A program made the translations under genes and the position numbers. Below the pieces are notes generated by a model. That model searched no databases. It was given only the letters and a program-made list of their open reading frames with translations, and had not been told where the DNA came from. 64,000 bases of DNA from Duganella sp. Root1480D1 (lineage in GTDB: Bacteria > Pseudomonadota > Gammaproteobacteria > Burkholderiales > Burkholderiaceae_D): contig NZ_LMFZ01000014.1 of NCBI RefSeq assembly GCF_001427305.1, positions 1 through 64,000 on the forward strand, given 5' to 3'. This document shows positions 1-9,547 of this stretch, in pieces. Position 1 is the stretch's first letter. Every line of letters begins with the position of its first letter.

Positions 1-392
1 ATTGCCACCATTTTAGCGAAACCTTGCAAATCTCAGCAGTGATTTTTGAGCGTTTCGCCTTTAGAATCGGGCGGTATGGGATTATTCAAGGCCGACTATC
101 TACATTGCCCACGATGGCATCCTCGCCTGGTGAGCTGACCGTGTCAGGGTCCTTTCGTTTGGAGGTTTCATCGTTTTGGAAGTAGAAATGATTCGTCAGA
201 CCATTGAGCAAATACGGAGGGTTAGTACAGAAAAGGACTCGCGCCTGTATAGGAGCATCCGTAATTTCGCGCCTAAGGAAGCGTGACCTGGCGTTTCAAG
301 TAATTGAAGCTCTAGTTTCGACTGAAAAGCGTCCAGATATACATGGCAAACGAAATCTACGATAGGGCGAAATAAGCTACGGTTGGTCTTGG

Positions 393-400
393 CCGGACGC
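393..400. repeat. Target-site duplication, left copy
   Basis: CCGGACGC lies directly outside the left end of the IS256-type element and recurs at 1761-1768 directly outside its right end. IS256-family elements typically duplicate 8-9 bp of target, so the pair marks both ends and indicates simple transposition without later rearrangement. Confidence 0.85.
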
Positions 401-1760
401 GAGCCTGTCAGAATTTTAGTGTGAATCTGGGGTCATGAAATAATACCGAAAGGGATTGTCCATGACCGATGCAATGACCACGAAGAAGCCAAAAACCAAG
501 AAGCAGTACCCGTTTCCCGTTGAACTGATCGACCAGCTGTTAGCCCAGGTCGAGAACAAGGACGCCGAGTCTATTCTCGGGGAGTCAGGGCTGGCTGGCC
601 AGCTCAAAAAGATGCTGGCCGAGCGCATGCTGACAGCCGAGCTGTCCCACCATCTCGTCACCGAAGGCGACTCCAAGAACCACCGTAACGGCAAGAGCCG
701 CAAGACCGTGCTCGCGCCAGGTGGCGAGCTCGAATTGGAGATCCCGCGTGACCGTCTTTCCAGCTTTGAGCCGAAGCTGGTCGCGAAGCACCAGCGCCGT
801 ATGCCTGGCTTCGATGACCATGTGATCGGCATGTATGCGCGTGGTATGACCGTGCGCGAGATCCAGGCCCATTTGCTGGAGCTGTACGGCACCGAAGTGT
901 CGCCCGACCTGATCTCGACCATCACCGACGAGGTCATGGATGAAGTGACGCAATGGCAGCAGCGGCCACTGGAGACGATGTACCCGATCGTCTATTTTGA
1001 TGCGCTGCGCCTGAAAATCCGCGACGAAGGCACCGTCAAGAACAAGGCGGTGTACCTGGCGCTGGGCATCCGCGCTGATGGCCGCAAAGAAGTGCTGGGA
1101 CTATGGATCGAACAAACTGAAGGCGCCAAGTTCTGGCTGAAGGTTTTCAACGAGCTGCGCAACCGTGGGCTGGAAGACATTCTGATCGCAGTCGTCGATG
1201 GCCTGCGCGGCTTCCCTGAAGCGATTGAAGCAGTGTTTCCGCAAGCGCAAATCCAGACCTGCATCGTGCATCTGATCCGCAACTCGATGACGCTGGCATC
1301 CTGGAAGGACCGCAAGGAGCTCGCCGCTGCGCTTAAGCCGATCTATCAAGCCGCGAATGCCGATGCAGCAGCGGCGGCGTTAGACGCCTTTGCAGACGGC
1401 CCGTGGGGACAGCGCTTCCCGACCGTGCCGGCGATGTGGCGACGTCAATGGGAACAGGTGATTCCGTTCTTCTCGTACCCGCCTGAAGTGCGTTCGATCA
1501 TCTACACTACGAACGCTATCGAGAGCCTGCATATGCGTTTGCGGAAGATCGTCAAGAACCGTGGTCACTTCCCGAGTGACGAGGCAGCAACCAAATTGCT
1601 GTATCTGGCCTTGCGCAATATCGAAAAAGATTGGAAGATGCCGCAGCGGACCTGGAAGATGGCCGCCAACCAGTTTGCCATTCTGTTTGGGGAACGCTTC
1701 ACCAACGCGATCAATTAACTACGAACCGCGACCCCGGCACACAAAATTCCTGACAGGTCC
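401..1760 (+). mobile_element. Complete IS256-family insertion sequence, 1360 bp
   Basis: The element has one transposase gene and imperfect terminal inverted repeats. The left end reads GAGCCTGTCAGAATTTT and the right end, read inward on the other strand, GGACCTGTCAGGAATTTT; both continue into GTGTG. An identical 8-bp direct repeat flanks it. The intact ends, intact transposase and perfect duplication suggest recent insertion. The flanking sequence (1-392 and 1769-1789) shows no recognisable gene, so I cannot say that a gene was disrupted. Confidence 0.88.
462..1718 (+). CDS. IS256-family transposase (DDE/MULE type)
   Basis: A 418-residue transposase, the normal size for the family. It catalyses cut- or copy-out and integration of the surrounding IS. 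Recognisable family landmarks are the first catalytic Asp in VYFDALRLKI, the second in VVDGLRGFPEAI followed by the C..H pair of QTCIVHLIRNS, and the catalytic Glu in TTNAIESLH. The ATG at 462 is preferred over an upstream in-frame TTG at 456, because the purine-rich AAAGGGA at 449-455 is then a well-spaced ribosome site. It is the only gene of the element and no frameshift is visible. Confidence 0.93.
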   Translation: MTDAMTTKKPKTKKQYPFPVELIDQLLAQVENKDAESILGESGLAGQLKKMLAERMLTAELSHHLVTEGDSKNHRNGKSRKTVLAPGGELELEIPRDRLSSFEPKLVAKHQRRMPGFDDHVIGMYARGMTVREIQAHLLELYGTEVSPDLISTITDEVMDEVTQWQQRPLETMYPIVYFDALRLKIRDEGTVKNKAVYLALGIRADGRKEVLGLWIEQTEGAKFWLKVFNELRNRGLEDILIAVVDGLRGFPEAIEAVFPQAQIQTCIVHLIRNSMTLASWKDRKELAAALKPIYQAANADAAAAALDAFADGPWGQRFPTVPAMWRRQWEQVIPFFSYPPEVRSIIYTTNAIESLHMRLRKIVKNRGHFPSDEAATKLLYLALRNIEKDWKMPQRTWKMAANQFAILFGERFTNAIN

Positions 1761-1768
1761 CCGGACGC
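1761..1768. repeat. Target-site duplication, right copy
   Basis: CCGGACGC, identical to 393-400, abuts the right terminal inverted repeat of the IS256-type element. Confidence 0.85.
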
Positions 1769-1789
1769 TTCCGCGACTGTGTATTGCTT

Positions 1790-2170
1790 TCATTCTAACT
1801 TACAGAAGACGGCAGAAATTCCAATACGCAGACACTCGGCTTCGGCTTGAGCAACCTCGAAATCCAAAAAATATCCAAGATCCCATGTAAGCCTACCCGC
1901 ATTGTGCTGCACTTCCAACCTAGCAGGCTCAAAGCGCTCGGCGAACGCAAGTACCTTCTTCAGCTTCAGTAGGGATTTGAGGGCATCAATTCCTGGCTGA
2001 ATCGTAGCAGTGCCGATGAACAGGTGATGCGTCCGCAGCCCTGGTACATCGATGAGATAGTGACAGTGAACTGCAAGCTCATTTCCACACGCTTTGCAGC
2101 ACCATATCTCCAGCGCGGACTTTTCCACCGGCAAAGCAAAGTCAGAATTACCGCATCTATTGCATTTCAT
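1790..2170 (-). CDS. Orphan zinc-ribbon hypothetical protein
   Basis: A 126-residue protein I do not recognise. Its N-terminus carries two CxxC pairs (CNRCG at residues 3-7 and CKACG near residues 29-34), which suggests a small zinc ribbon. The remainder is predicted mixed alpha/beta with a Leu/Lys-rich helix (LKSLLKLKKVL). It ends about 20 bp from the IS256 target duplication and starts close to an IS3-type remnant, so it sits alone between mobile elements. Codon use is less GC-biased than in the housekeeping genes, which fits acquired DNA. Function is unknown; regulatory or defence-associated roles are possible but unsupported. Confidence 0.55.
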   Translation of the reverse strand: MKCNRCGNSDFALPVEKSALEIWCCKACGNELAVHCHYLIDVPGLRTHHLFIGTATIQPGIDALKSLLKLKKVLAFAERFEPARLEVQHNAGRLTWDLGYFLDFEVAQAEAECLRIGISAVFCKLE

Positions 2171-2217
2171 GTGACGCCAATATCGAGTTGATCACCGATC
2201 TTTTGCACTGGTATCCG

Positions 2218-2328
2218 CTAGCAATCTGACTGAATTTTTAACAGTAGCCGCCCAGTTTGGCCCATGCATTTCCGGCAAGTGTAGCAGCCTGAGTTGCTCA
2301 TGACCTCAAGCTGCGTTGGGCTCAAGTA
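2218..2328 (-). pseudogene. Remnant of an IS3-family transposase C-terminus
   Basis: The minus strand encodes an open segment starting YLSPTQLEVM and ending at a TAG at 2218-2220. Y-L-S-P-x-x-(F/L)-E is the typical C-terminal signature of IS3-family OrfB transposases. The segment has no start and its upstream end meets the glmS terminator hairpin, so only about 36 codons remain. I infer a truncated insertion sequence; the short match leaves room for doubt. Confidence 0.45.
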
Positions 2329-2330
2329 CG

Positions 2331-2359
2331 AAAAAGGGGCGCCGTTATATCAGCGCCCC
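2331..2359 (-). terminator. Rho-independent terminator downstream of glmS
   Basis: On the minus strand, GGGGCGC (2353-2359) and GCGCCCC (2336-2342) form a 7-bp GC stem with a 10-nt loop, followed by a run of five T (2331-2335). It lies about 110 bp past the glmS stop and in the right orientation to end that transcript. Confidence 0.8.
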
Positions 2360-2380
2360 AGTCTAGTTGCCCAGCAAATT

Positions 2381-2440
2381 GTCAAACTTTATTATTTTTT
2401 GTCAGACTTTATTATTTTTTGTCAGACTTTATTATTTTCT
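2381..2440. repeat. Three tandem 20-bp repeats
   Basis: Three back-to-back copies of GTCAGACTTTATTATTTTTT. Copy 1 (2381-2400) differs by one base (GTCAA), copy 2 is the reference and copy 3 differs near its end (TTTTCT). The block is very AT-rich and lies between the glmS stop and its terminator, so it is transcribed as glmS 3' UTR. No known function; replication slippage could have produced it. Confidence 0.9.
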
Positions 2441-2469
2441 ACAGCTCGCAGCTATATCATCCAGATGAA

Positions 2470-4299
2470 TTACTCAACAGTGACCGACTTCGCCAGATTG
2501 CGCGGCTTGTCGACGTCCGTGCCGCGGGCCAGGGCGGTGTGGTAGGCCAGGAGCTGCAGGGCGACCACGTGCAGGATCGGGGACAAGTGGCCGTAGTTTT
2601 CCGGCAGGCGGATCACGTGCAGGCCGTCGCCCGATGTGATGCGCGAGTCGACGTCGGCGAAGACGTAAAGTTGACCGCCGCGGGCACGCACTTCCTGCAT
2701 GTTCGACTTCAGTTTCTCCAACAGCGCGTCGTTCGGGGCGATGGTCACAACGGGCATTTCGTCGGTCACCAGCGCCAGCGGGCCGTGCTTCAGTTCACCG
2801 GCTGGATAGGCTTCGGCGTGGATGTAGGAGATCTCTTTCAGCTTCAGCGCGCCTTCCAGGGCGATCGGGTAGTGCATGCCGCGGCCCAGGAACAGGGCGT
2901 TTTCCTTGCGTGCGAATTCTTCGGCCCAGGCGATGATCTGCGGTTCCAGCGCCAGCACGGCGGCGATGGCGGAAGGCAGGTGGCGCATGGCTTTCAGGTG
3001 CGCGGATTCCTGCTCTTCGGTCAGCAAGCCGTTCACTTGCGCCAGGCTAAGGGTCAGCAGGAACAACGCAGCGAGCTGGGTGGTGAAGGCTTTGGTCGAT
3101 GCCACGCCCACTTCCACGCCCGCGCGGGTGATGTAGGCCAGTTTGCACTCTCGTACCATGGCGCTGGTCGACACGTTGCAGATGGTCAGGGTGTGCTCCA
3201 TGCCCAGGCCGCGCGCGTGCTTCAGGGCGGCGATGGTGTCGGCGGTTTCGCCGGACTGGGAGATGGTCACCACCAGGGTCTTTGGATTCGGCACGCTGTC
3301 GCGGTAGCGATATTCGGAAGCGATTTCCACGCTGACCGGCACCTTGGCGATCGATTCGATCCAGTACTTGGCGGTCAGGCCGGCGTAATAGCTGGTGCCG
3401 CAAGCCAGGATCAGCACGCGGTCGATTTCCTTGAACACTTTGTAGGCCCCGTCGCCGAACAGCTCCGGCATCACGCCGGTTACGCCTTCCAGCGTGTCAC
3501 CGACCACGCGCGGCTGCTCGAAGATCTCTTTCTGCATGAAGTGGCGGTATGGACCCAGCTCCGCGGCGCCGGTGTGGGCGTGCACGGTCTTCACTTCGCG
3601 ATTCACTTGCTTGCCGTTGACGTCGACAATCCAGACGCGGCCCAGTTGCAGGTCGACCACGTCGCCTTCTTCCAGGTAGATGATCTGGTCGGTGGTACCG
3701 GCCAGCGCCATGGCGTCGGAGGCGACGAAGTTTTCACCCTGGCCGATGCCGACGATCAGCGGGGAACCTTGGCGCGCGGCGACCACGCGGTGCGGCTCTT
3801 CGCGGCAGAACACGGCAATGGCGTAGGCGCCATGCAGGCGCTTGACGGCGTGCTGCACGGTGTCGAACAGGTCGCCGTTGTACATATGGTCGACCAGGTG
3901 GGCGATCACTTCGGTGTCGGTCTGACTGGTGAAGACATAACCCAGGGCGGTCAGTTCGGCGCGCAGTTCGTCGTGGTTTTCGATGATGCCGTTGTGGACC
4001 AGGGCGATGCGGGCGGCCGATTCGCTTGGGGAGAAGTGTGGGTGGGCGTTGTGGGAGGCTGGGGCGCCGTGGGTGGCCCAGCGCGTGTGGGCGATGCCGG
4101 TGAAGCCGTTCAGGCCACCTTCATTAATCTGCTTTTCGAGGTCGGCCACGCGGGAGGTGCTGCGGGAACGCTGCAATTTTCCATCCAGGTGCAGGGCGAC
4201 GCCGCAGGAGTCGTAGCCGCGGTATTCCAGGCGCTTCAGGCCTTCAACCAGGATAGGGGTGATATTGCGCTGGGCTACAGCGCCGACAATACCGCACAT
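2470..4299 (-). CDS. glmS: Glutamine-fructose-6-phosphate aminotransferase (isomerizing)
   Basis: GlmS makes glucosamine-6-phosphate from fructose-6-phosphate and glutamine, the first step toward UDP-GlcNAc for peptidoglycan and LPS. The 609-residue length is standard. The N-terminus MCGIVGAV supplies the Ntn-type catalytic Cys after Met removal. The class-II glutaminase domain covers roughly residues 1-230 and two SIS sugar-isomerase domains follow. The C-terminus KSVTVE is the family's usual ending. It is divergent from an Lrp-type regulator and has its own terminator. glmU lies 1.5 kb away, so two steps of the same pathway are nearby but not in one operon. No glmS ribozyme is evident upstream, as expected outside Firmicutes. 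Confidence 0.98.
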   Translation of the reverse strand: MCGIVGAVAQRNITPILVEGLKRLEYRGYDSCGVALHLDGKLQRSRSTSRVADLEKQINEGGLNGFTGIAHTRWATHGAPASHNAHPHFSPSESAARIALVHNGIIENHDELRAELTALGYVFTSQTDTEVIAHLVDHMYNGDLFDTVQHAVKRLHGAYAIAVFCREEPHRVVAARQGSPLIVGIGQGENFVASDAMALAGTTDQIIYLEEGDVVDLQLGRVWIVDVNGKQVNREVKTVHAHTGAAELGPYRHFMQKEIFEQPRVVGDTLEGVTGVMPELFGDGAYKVFKEIDRVLILACGTSYYAGLTAKYWIESIAKVPVSVEIASEYRYRDSVPNPKTLVVTISQSGETADTIAALKHARGLGMEHTLTICNVSTSAMVRECKLAYITRAGVEVGVASTKAFTTQLAALFLLTLSLAQVNGLLTEEQESAHLKAMRHLPSAIAAVLALEPQIIAWAEEFARKENALFLGRGMHYPIALEGALKLKEISYIHAEAYPAGELKHGPLALVTDEMPVVTIAPNDALLEKLKSNMQEVRARGGQLYVFADVDSRITSGDGLHVIRLPENYGHLSPILHVVALQLLAYHTALARGTDVDKPRNLAKSVTVE

Positions 4300-4428
4300 A
4301 CGCGACCTCGTTCTTTAAAAGTTAATGAGTGCATGCTAGAGCAGGTATGAAGAAATTTGCTTTCTCATTTCGATATAGTGTGAAAGAATATTTCTCAGTA
4401 CATATCATACGAAATATTATTTCAAATT

Positions 4429-4887
4429 ATGGGTTTTGATGAAATTGATCGTCGCATTCTGAACGCTTTGCAGAAGGATGCTTCCCAAACCAACGCCGAA
4501 CTGGCCGCTGCGGTACACGTTTCGGCGCCTACCTGTTTGCGCCGGGTCAAGCACTTGCGCGATTCCGGCGTGATTGAGCGTGAGGTCGCCTTGGTCGCCC
4601 CGGATAAGGTGGGTTCGCACCTGACGGCGGTTGTGGAAATCTCCCTGGATATCCAAGCCTCTGAACGCATGGGGGAATTCGAGGCACTGGTGGCGCCGGA
4701 GCCGGCCGTGCTGCAATGCTACCGCGTCTCGCCGGGGCCGGATTTTGTCTTGATCGTGCAAGTGGCGGATATGCCGGCCTATCATGCACTGGCCCACCGC
4801 TTGTTCGCTGGCCAAGCCAATGTACGCAATGTCAAAGCTTACTTTTCCACTTTCCGCAGCAAGTTTGAAACCAGCATTCCGGTCTGA
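4429..4887 (+). CDS. Lrp/AsnC-family transcriptional regulator
   Basis: A 152-residue protein with the standard Lrp/AsnC layout. An N-terminal winged helix-turn-helix covers residues 5-60 (DEIDRRILNALQ, then the recognition segment VSAPTCLRRVKHL). A RAM ligand-binding domain follows, with the typical GPDFVLIVQVADMPAY. Such proteins form octamers that sense amino acids. It is divergent from glmS across 129 bp of AT-rich DNA and could regulate either side, but no target or effector can be deduced. It differs clearly from the second Lrp paralogue in the window beside putA. Confidence 0.9.
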   Translation: MGFDEIDRRILNALQKDASQTNAELAAAVHVSAPTCLRRVKHLRDSGVIEREVALVAPDKVGSHLTAVVEISLDIQASERMGEFEALVAPEPAVLQCYRVSPGPDFVLIVQVADMPAYHALAHRLFAGQANVRNVKAYFSTFRSKFETSIPV

Positions 4888-5215
4888 GCCAGTTATCCCG
4901 GCTTATACCCGGCTAAGCACAGGCTTATACACATCTTTCTCCACAGCGCGGCGCAGGATAAATCCAGTTATCCTGCAATCTGCACCGTATATCCTCATGT
5001 TTTCCGCAGGATTTTCCACATCCTTATCCACAGATTTGAGTTATCCCGGGTTGTTAGCTTGTATTCCCCAGGCTTTTCCACAGAACCAGTGGATTGGCGG
5101 GCTGTGTGGATAATCCAGGCATTCCGGTTGCCGCTTATCCAATGCTTTTCCTATGGTTTTCAGGCGGAATTGCACTGGCTTTTACACATCTTTATCCACA
5201 GCGCTAGAATGGGGC
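4888..5215. other. DnaA-box-rich spacer without a gene
   Basis: A 328-bp non-coding region with seven 9-mers fitting TTWTNCACA. Three are perfect TTATCCACA: 5024-5032 (+), 5105-5113 (-) and 5192-5200 (+). The others are 4925-4933, 5012-5020, 5074-5082 and 5180-5188, all plus strand. Further near matches and TTATCC cores are scattered between. Such density is characteristic of replication origins or DnaA-titration sites. No clear AT-rich unwinding element is visible and dnaA is not in the window, so the role is unsettled. Confidence 0.65.
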
Positions 5216-5812
5216 ATGAACTACCTCGCACATATCTACCTGGCGCGCCATAGCGAAGCCGCAATGGTCGGCGCGATGCTGGGCGATTTCGTCAAAGCGA
5301 ACGGCGGCGACCACTACGCGCCGGAGATTGCGAACGAGATTGCGCTGCACCGGTTTATCGATTCGTTCACGGATAGCCACCCGGTCGTGACCGAGGCCAA
5401 AAGCTTGTTCACCGAGGGCCGGCGGCGTTATGCGGGCATCGTGCTGGATGTGTTCTACGACCATATCCTGAGCCAGCGCTGGGATGACTATTGCGAGGAG
5501 CCGCGCAAGGAGCTGATCGAGCGCTTTTACGGCGCCCTGGCGGCGCATGAGGGGCAGTTGCCGGAGCGGCTGCGCGAAATCCTGCCCAAGCTGATCAAGC
5601 AGGACTGGCTGGGTGCATACGGGGAGTTCAGCGGGGTCGAGCTGGCGCTGACCCGCATGTCGGACAGGTTAAGCCGCAACGGCCACCTGCTGCGCGAGGG
5701 CATCGGGGAAGTGCAGCAGCACTACGAAGCGATCGCGGATGGATTCGATCGCTTCTTCCCCGAGCTGGTGAAATTTACTTACCAGCGCCGCCGCCAGTTT
5801 TCGGTTGCTTGA
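5216..5812 (+). CDS. acpH: Acyl carrier protein phosphodiesterase (ACP hydrolase)
   Basis: A 198-residue cytoplasmic enzyme of the AcpH/DUF479 family, which removes the 4'-phosphopantetheine arm from holo-ACP. The opening [10 protein letters not shown] closely follows the family N-terminus. Other landmarks are a GDFVK motif, an HRFIDSFTD segment and [12 protein letters not shown], where conserved Asp/His of the HD-like metal site are expected. ATG 5216 is chosen because it gives the family N-terminus; the upstream open frame runs into the DnaA-box spacer. The 3' end overlaps glmU by 38 bp tail to tail. Confidence 0.88.
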   Translation: MNYLAHIYLARHSEAAMVGAMLGDFVKANGGDHYAPEIANEIALHRFIDSFTDSHPVVTEAKSLFTEGRRRYAGIVLDVFYDHILSQRWDDYCEEPRKELIERFYGALAAHEGQLPERLREILPKLIKQDWLGAYGEFSGVELALTRMSDRLSRNGHLLREGIGEVQQHYEAIADGFDRFFPELVKFTYQRRRQFSVA

Positions 5813-7172
5813 CTGGGCGCTTCCAGCCTTCGACCGTCAACTGCTTGGGGCGCGAGATGGTCAGCTTGCCTGCTGGCGCATCCTTGGTCAGCGTCGTGCC
5901 TGCGCCGATCGTGGCGCCCGCGCCCACTGTCACCGGGGCCACCAGCTGGCTGTCGCTGCCGATAAAGGCATCGTCTTCAATCACGGTGCGGAATTTGTTC
6001 GCGCCATCGTAGTTGCAGGTTATCGTGCCGGCGCCAATGTTCACGCGCGAACCAACGGTAGCATCCCCAACATAGGCCAGGTGGTTAGCCTTCGAATGCG
6101 CGGCAACCTGGCTGTTCTTGATCTCGACGAAGTTACCCACATGGACATCCTCGCCCAGTTCGGTGCCAGGGCGCAGGCGCGCGTATGGACCGATCTGGCT
6201 CTTGTTGCCCACCACCGCTTCTTCGATATGGGTGAAGGCCTTGATATTGGCGCCAGCGCCGATGCGCGCATTAATCAGCACGCAGTTCGGGCCGATGGTC
6301 GCGCCTTCGCCGATTTCAACCTTGCCTTCGAAGACGCAGCCCACGTCGATGGTCACGTCGCGGCCGCAAGTGAGTTCGCCGCGCACGTCAATGCGGGCCG
6401 GGTCGGCCAGTGTCACCCCTTTGTCCAGCAGGCAGTTGGCGACGTTGCGCTGGTAGATGCGTTCCAGTTCGGCCAGTTGCGCCTTGCTGTTCACGCCCAG
6501 CACTTCCCATGGTGCGGCAGGGTGGGCGGAGACGACTTGCACGCCTTCTTCCACAGCCATGGCGACGATATCGGTCAGGTAGTACTCGCCTTGCGCGTTT
6601 TCGTTTTTCAGCTTGCCCAGCCACTGTTTCAACTTGGCAGTAGGGATCACCATGATGCCGGAATTGATTTCCTTGATCATGCGCTCGGCTTCTGTGGCAT
6701 CCTTCTCTTCAACGATGCGCTGGATGGCGCCGCCCACGCGGACAATGCGGCCCAGGCCGAACGGGTTGTCCTGCACCACGGTCAGGATGCCCAGTTTGTC
6801 CTTGCCAGCAGCTTCGGCCAGGCGTTTCAACGATGCGGCGGAAGTCAGCGGCACATCGCCGTACAGCACCAGGGTCGGCTGGTCATCGTCGAGGTGCTCC
6901 AGGCCTTGCTGGACTGCGTGGCCAGTGCCGAGCTGCGGCTCCTGCAGCGCAGCCGAGATCTCGGTGCCGGGAATTGCCTTGTGCTTGTCCAGCGAAGCCA
7001 GCACCGCTGCGCCGCCGTGGCCGTAAATGACGCACAATTTAGCCGGAGACAGGCTGCGCGCGGTGTCGATGACGTGAGACAACAGGGACTTGCCAGCTAC
7101 GGGATGCAACACTTTTGGCAGCGCCGACTGCATGCGCTTACCCATGCCGGCGGCGAGAATGACGACGTTCAT
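5775..7172 (-). CDS. glmU: Bifunctional UDP-GlcNAc pyrophosphorylase / glucosamine-1-phosphate acetyltransferase
   Basis: GlmU acetylates glucosamine-1-phosphate and then uridylylates it to UDP-GlcNAc for cell-wall synthesis. The protein is 465 residues. The N-terminal pyrophosphorylase domain shows [18 protein letters not shown], the nucleotide-binding motif with its Lys. From about residue 250 a left-handed beta-helix of hexapeptide repeats holds the acetyltransferase site ([21 protein letters not shown]). The start at 7172 gives the conserved [11 protein letters not shown]; a longer open frame upstream runs antisense into the next gene and is rejected. It is divergent from a lipoprotein gene over 30 bp. 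Confidence 0.97.
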   Translation of the reverse strand: MNVVILAAGMGKRMQSALPKVLHPVAGKSLLSHVIDTARSLSPAKLCVIYGHGGAAVLASLDKHKAIPGTEISAALQEPQLGTGHAVQQGLEHLDDDQPTLVLYGDVPLTSAASLKRLAEAAGKDKLGILTVVQDNPFGLGRIVRVGGAIQRIVEEKDATEAERMIKEINSGIMVIPTAKLKQWLGKLKNENAQGEYYLTDIVAMAVEEGVQVVSAHPAAPWEVLGVNSKAQLAELERIYQRNVANCLLDKGVTLADPARIDVRGELTCGRDVTIDVGCVFEGKVEIGEGATIGPNCVLINARIGAGANIKAFTHIEEAVVGNKSQIGPYARLRPGTELGEDVHVGNFVEIKNSQVAAHSKANHLAYVGDATVGSRVNIGAGTITCNYDGANKFRTVIEDDAFIGSDSQLVAPVTVGAGATIGAGTTLTKDAPAGKLTISRPKQLTVEGWKRPVKQPKTGGGAGK

Positions 7173-7202
7173 AGACCGTAGTTTTCTTGTGTGAGTTAAA
7201 AG

Positions 7203-8069
7203 ATGAAAAAGTTTAACACGTGCATCGTGCTGGCTTTTGCCATTCTGCTCGCAGCGTGCAGCTCCCTGCGCCTGGCATATAACAACGGCGACACCCTGCT
7301 GTACTGGTGGCTCGACGCCTATGTCGATTTCGACAGTGAGCAAAAGGCGGAGGTCAAGCAGGATATCGGAGAGTTCTTCCGCTGGCACCGCAAGACCCAG
7401 CTACAGGACTACGTGCAATTCCTGCAAAAGGCCCAGCACCAGTTGCGCGGCAATCCGACGCAGGCCGACCTGATGGCCGACTATGTGGATATCCGCGACC
7501 GCACCGAGGCGCTGCTGCTGCGCTCCGCGCCCGATATCGCAGAACTGGCGCTATCGCTCAAGCCCGATCAACTGGAAAGCATCGAGAAGAAGTTCGCCAA
7601 GAACAACGCCAAATTCCGCAAAGAGAATATGAAGGGCGACACGCAGGACCAGAACAAATTCCGCTTCAAGAAATCGATGGAGCAGTTCGAGCTGTGGTTC
7701 GGCGGTTTCAGCGACGAGCAGGAAGCCATTATCCGCAAGGCCTCGGACGCGCGGCCACTGAATAATGAGTTGTGGCTTGACGAACGCATGCGGCGCCAGC
7801 TCAAGATCATGAACCTGGCGCACAAGATCATGACCGAAAAACCGAGCAAGCAAGTGGCCACGCAATGGATAGAGGAGTTGATCCGCTCGGGCTTTGACCG
7901 CTTCGGCTTCCCGGATCGCAAAGCCTTCTTCGACAACTACACGCAATCGACGGTGGAACTTGTCCACACCGTGGTGCGCATCTCCACGCCGGAACAGAAA
8001 GCCCACGCGCAAAAGCGCATGGATGGCTGGATCAAGGACTTGAATACCCTTGCGGCGCAAGTGCATTGA
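7203..8069 (+). CDS. DUF6279-type lipoprotein
   Basis: A 288-residue predicted lipoprotein. Residues 1-19 form a signal sequence ending in the lipobox LLAAC, so Cys19 would be acylated. The mature part is helical and charged, beginning [21 protein letters not shown], which is typical of the DUF6279 family found in beta- and gammaproteobacteria. No enzymatic motif is visible. It lies between glmU (divergent) and rsmD (same strand, 36 bp downstream) and may share a transcript with rsmD. Function is unknown; an envelope role is inferred from location only. Confidence 0.8.
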   Translation: MKKFNTCIVLAFAILLAACSSLRLAYNNGDTLLYWWLDAYVDFDSEQKAEVKQDIGEFFRWHRKTQLQDYVQFLQKAQHQLRGNPTQADLMADYVDIRDRTEALLLRSAPDIAELALSLKPDQLESIEKKFAKNNAKFRKENMKGDTQDQNKFRFKKSMEQFELWFGGFSDEQEAIIRKASDARPLNNELWLDERMRRQLKIMNLAHKIMTEKPSKQVATQWIEELIRSGFDRFGFPDRKAFFDNYTQSTVELVHTVVRISTPEQKAHAQKRMDGWIKDLNTLAAQVH

Positions 8070-8105
8070 GCCTTGCCGCTTGGGCGGCATGAGATAATGC
8101 CGGCC

Positions 8106-8690
8106 ATGCAAAAAAAGAAAGTCCCCAACCAGGTCCGCATCATTGGCGGCGACTGGAAGCGCACGCCATTGCCCGTATTGGAAGCACTGGGCCTGCGCCC
8201 AACGCCTGACCGCGTGCGCGAAACCGTCTTCAACTGGATCAACCACCTGCACGATGCCGCCTGGAGCGACACCCAGGTACTGGACCTGTTTGCCGGCAGC
8301 GGCGCCCTCGGTTTCGAAGCCGCCAGCCGCGGCGCGGCCAAGGTCATCATGGTCGACGCCAACAGCGCGGTAGTGCGCCAGCTTGAAGCCAACCGCGAAA
8401 AACTGAAGGCCGCCAACATCGCCATCCAGCGCGGCGATGCCATGGCCACCGCGCAGTCGCTGGCCGGCCGCGGCGCAAAGTTCGACCTGATCTTCCTCGA
8501 CCCGCCTTATCAGCAAGGCTTGCTGGAGCGCGCGCTGCCATTGTGCCGCGCGCTGCTCAAGGATGGCGGCCTGGTTTATGCCGAGGCGGAAGCGCCGCTG
8601 GCTTTTGATGGCTGGGAAGTGGTGCGCGCCGATAAAGCAGGCATGGTGTACTTCCACCTGCTTCAGGCATTGCCTGAAAATGAGGCATAA
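8106..8690 (+). CDS. rsmD: 16S rRNA (guanine966-N2)-methyltransferase
   Basis: RsmD methylates G966 of 16S rRNA in the assembled 30S subunit using SAM. The protein is about 194 residues. The N-terminal VRIIGGDWK and RPTPDRVRETVFNW segments are family hallmarks. DLFAGSGALGFEAASRGA is SAM motif I and LIFLDPPYQ is the DPPY catalytic motif of N-methyltransferases. ATG 8106 is preferred; an in-frame ATG at 8097 would add three residues and cannot be excluded. coaD follows after 36 bp, the common rsmD-coaD pairing. Confidence 0.95.
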   Translation: MQKKKVPNQVRIIGGDWKRTPLPVLEALGLRPTPDRVRETVFNWINHLHDAAWSDTQVLDLFAGSGALGFEAASRGAAKVIMVDANSAVVRQLEANREKLKAANIAIQRGDAMATAQSLAGRGAKFDLIFLDPPYQQGLLERALPLCRALLKDGGLVYAEAEAPLAFDGWEVVRADKAGMVYFHLLQALPENEA

Positions 8691-9218
<528 letters not shown>

Positions 9219-9230
9219 GAGAGTATTGCC

Positions 9231-9485
9231 ATGGCTTTAATGATTACCGACGACTGCATCAATTGCGATGTGTGCGAGCCCGAGTGTCCGAACGACGCCA
9301 TCTACATGGGTCCGGAGATCTACGAAATTGATCCCAACAAGTGCACCGAATGCGTCGGACACTTCGACGAACCGCAGTGCCAGCAAGTTTGCCCAGTCTC
9401 CTGCATCCCTTTCAACCCCGATTGGAGGGAGAGCAAGGACCAACTGTTGGCAAAATTCGCGAAATTGCAGGCAGATAAGAACTGA
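9231..9485 (+). CDS. yfhL: YfhL-type 2[4Fe-4S] ferredoxin
   Basis: An 84-residue low-potential ferredoxin. The first cluster motif is CINCDVCEPECP. The second is CTECVGHFDEPQCQQVCP, with the several-residue insertion typical of the YfhL/Alvin ferredoxin group. It carries electrons in the cytoplasm; the partner is not evident. It starts 12 bp after coaD and probably shares its transcript. Confidence 0.93.
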   Translation: MALMITDDCINCDVCEPECPNDAIYMGPEIYEIDPNKCTECVGHFDEPQCQQVCPVSCIPFNPDWRESKDQLLAKFAKLQADKN

Positions 9486-9547
9486 TGCCTCCCAAAAACG
9501 GTAGCCCTGCGTTATATTGCACGAAGATACTGATAATTGGAGACAAA

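Noticed and set aside
1..392. Interrupted gene left of the IS256 element
   Set aside because: A 65-codon minus-strand stretch is open but joining the flanks across the element gives no start codon or recognisable family, so a disrupted gene cannot be claimed.
2381..2440. Tandem repeats as a possible mini CRISPR array
   Set aside because: The 20-bp units are contiguous with no spacers and no cas genes are present.
2419..4350. 643-codon open frame antisense to glmS
   Set aside because: It mirrors a strongly conserved gene on the other strand, has His/Gln/Val-rich composition typical of antisense frames in GC-rich DNA and no ribosome site or family motif.
4300..4428. glmS ribozyme upstream of glmS
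   Set aside because: No ribozyme-like core is seen and this element belongs to Firmicutes; the 129-bp spacer looks like an ordinary divergent promoter region.
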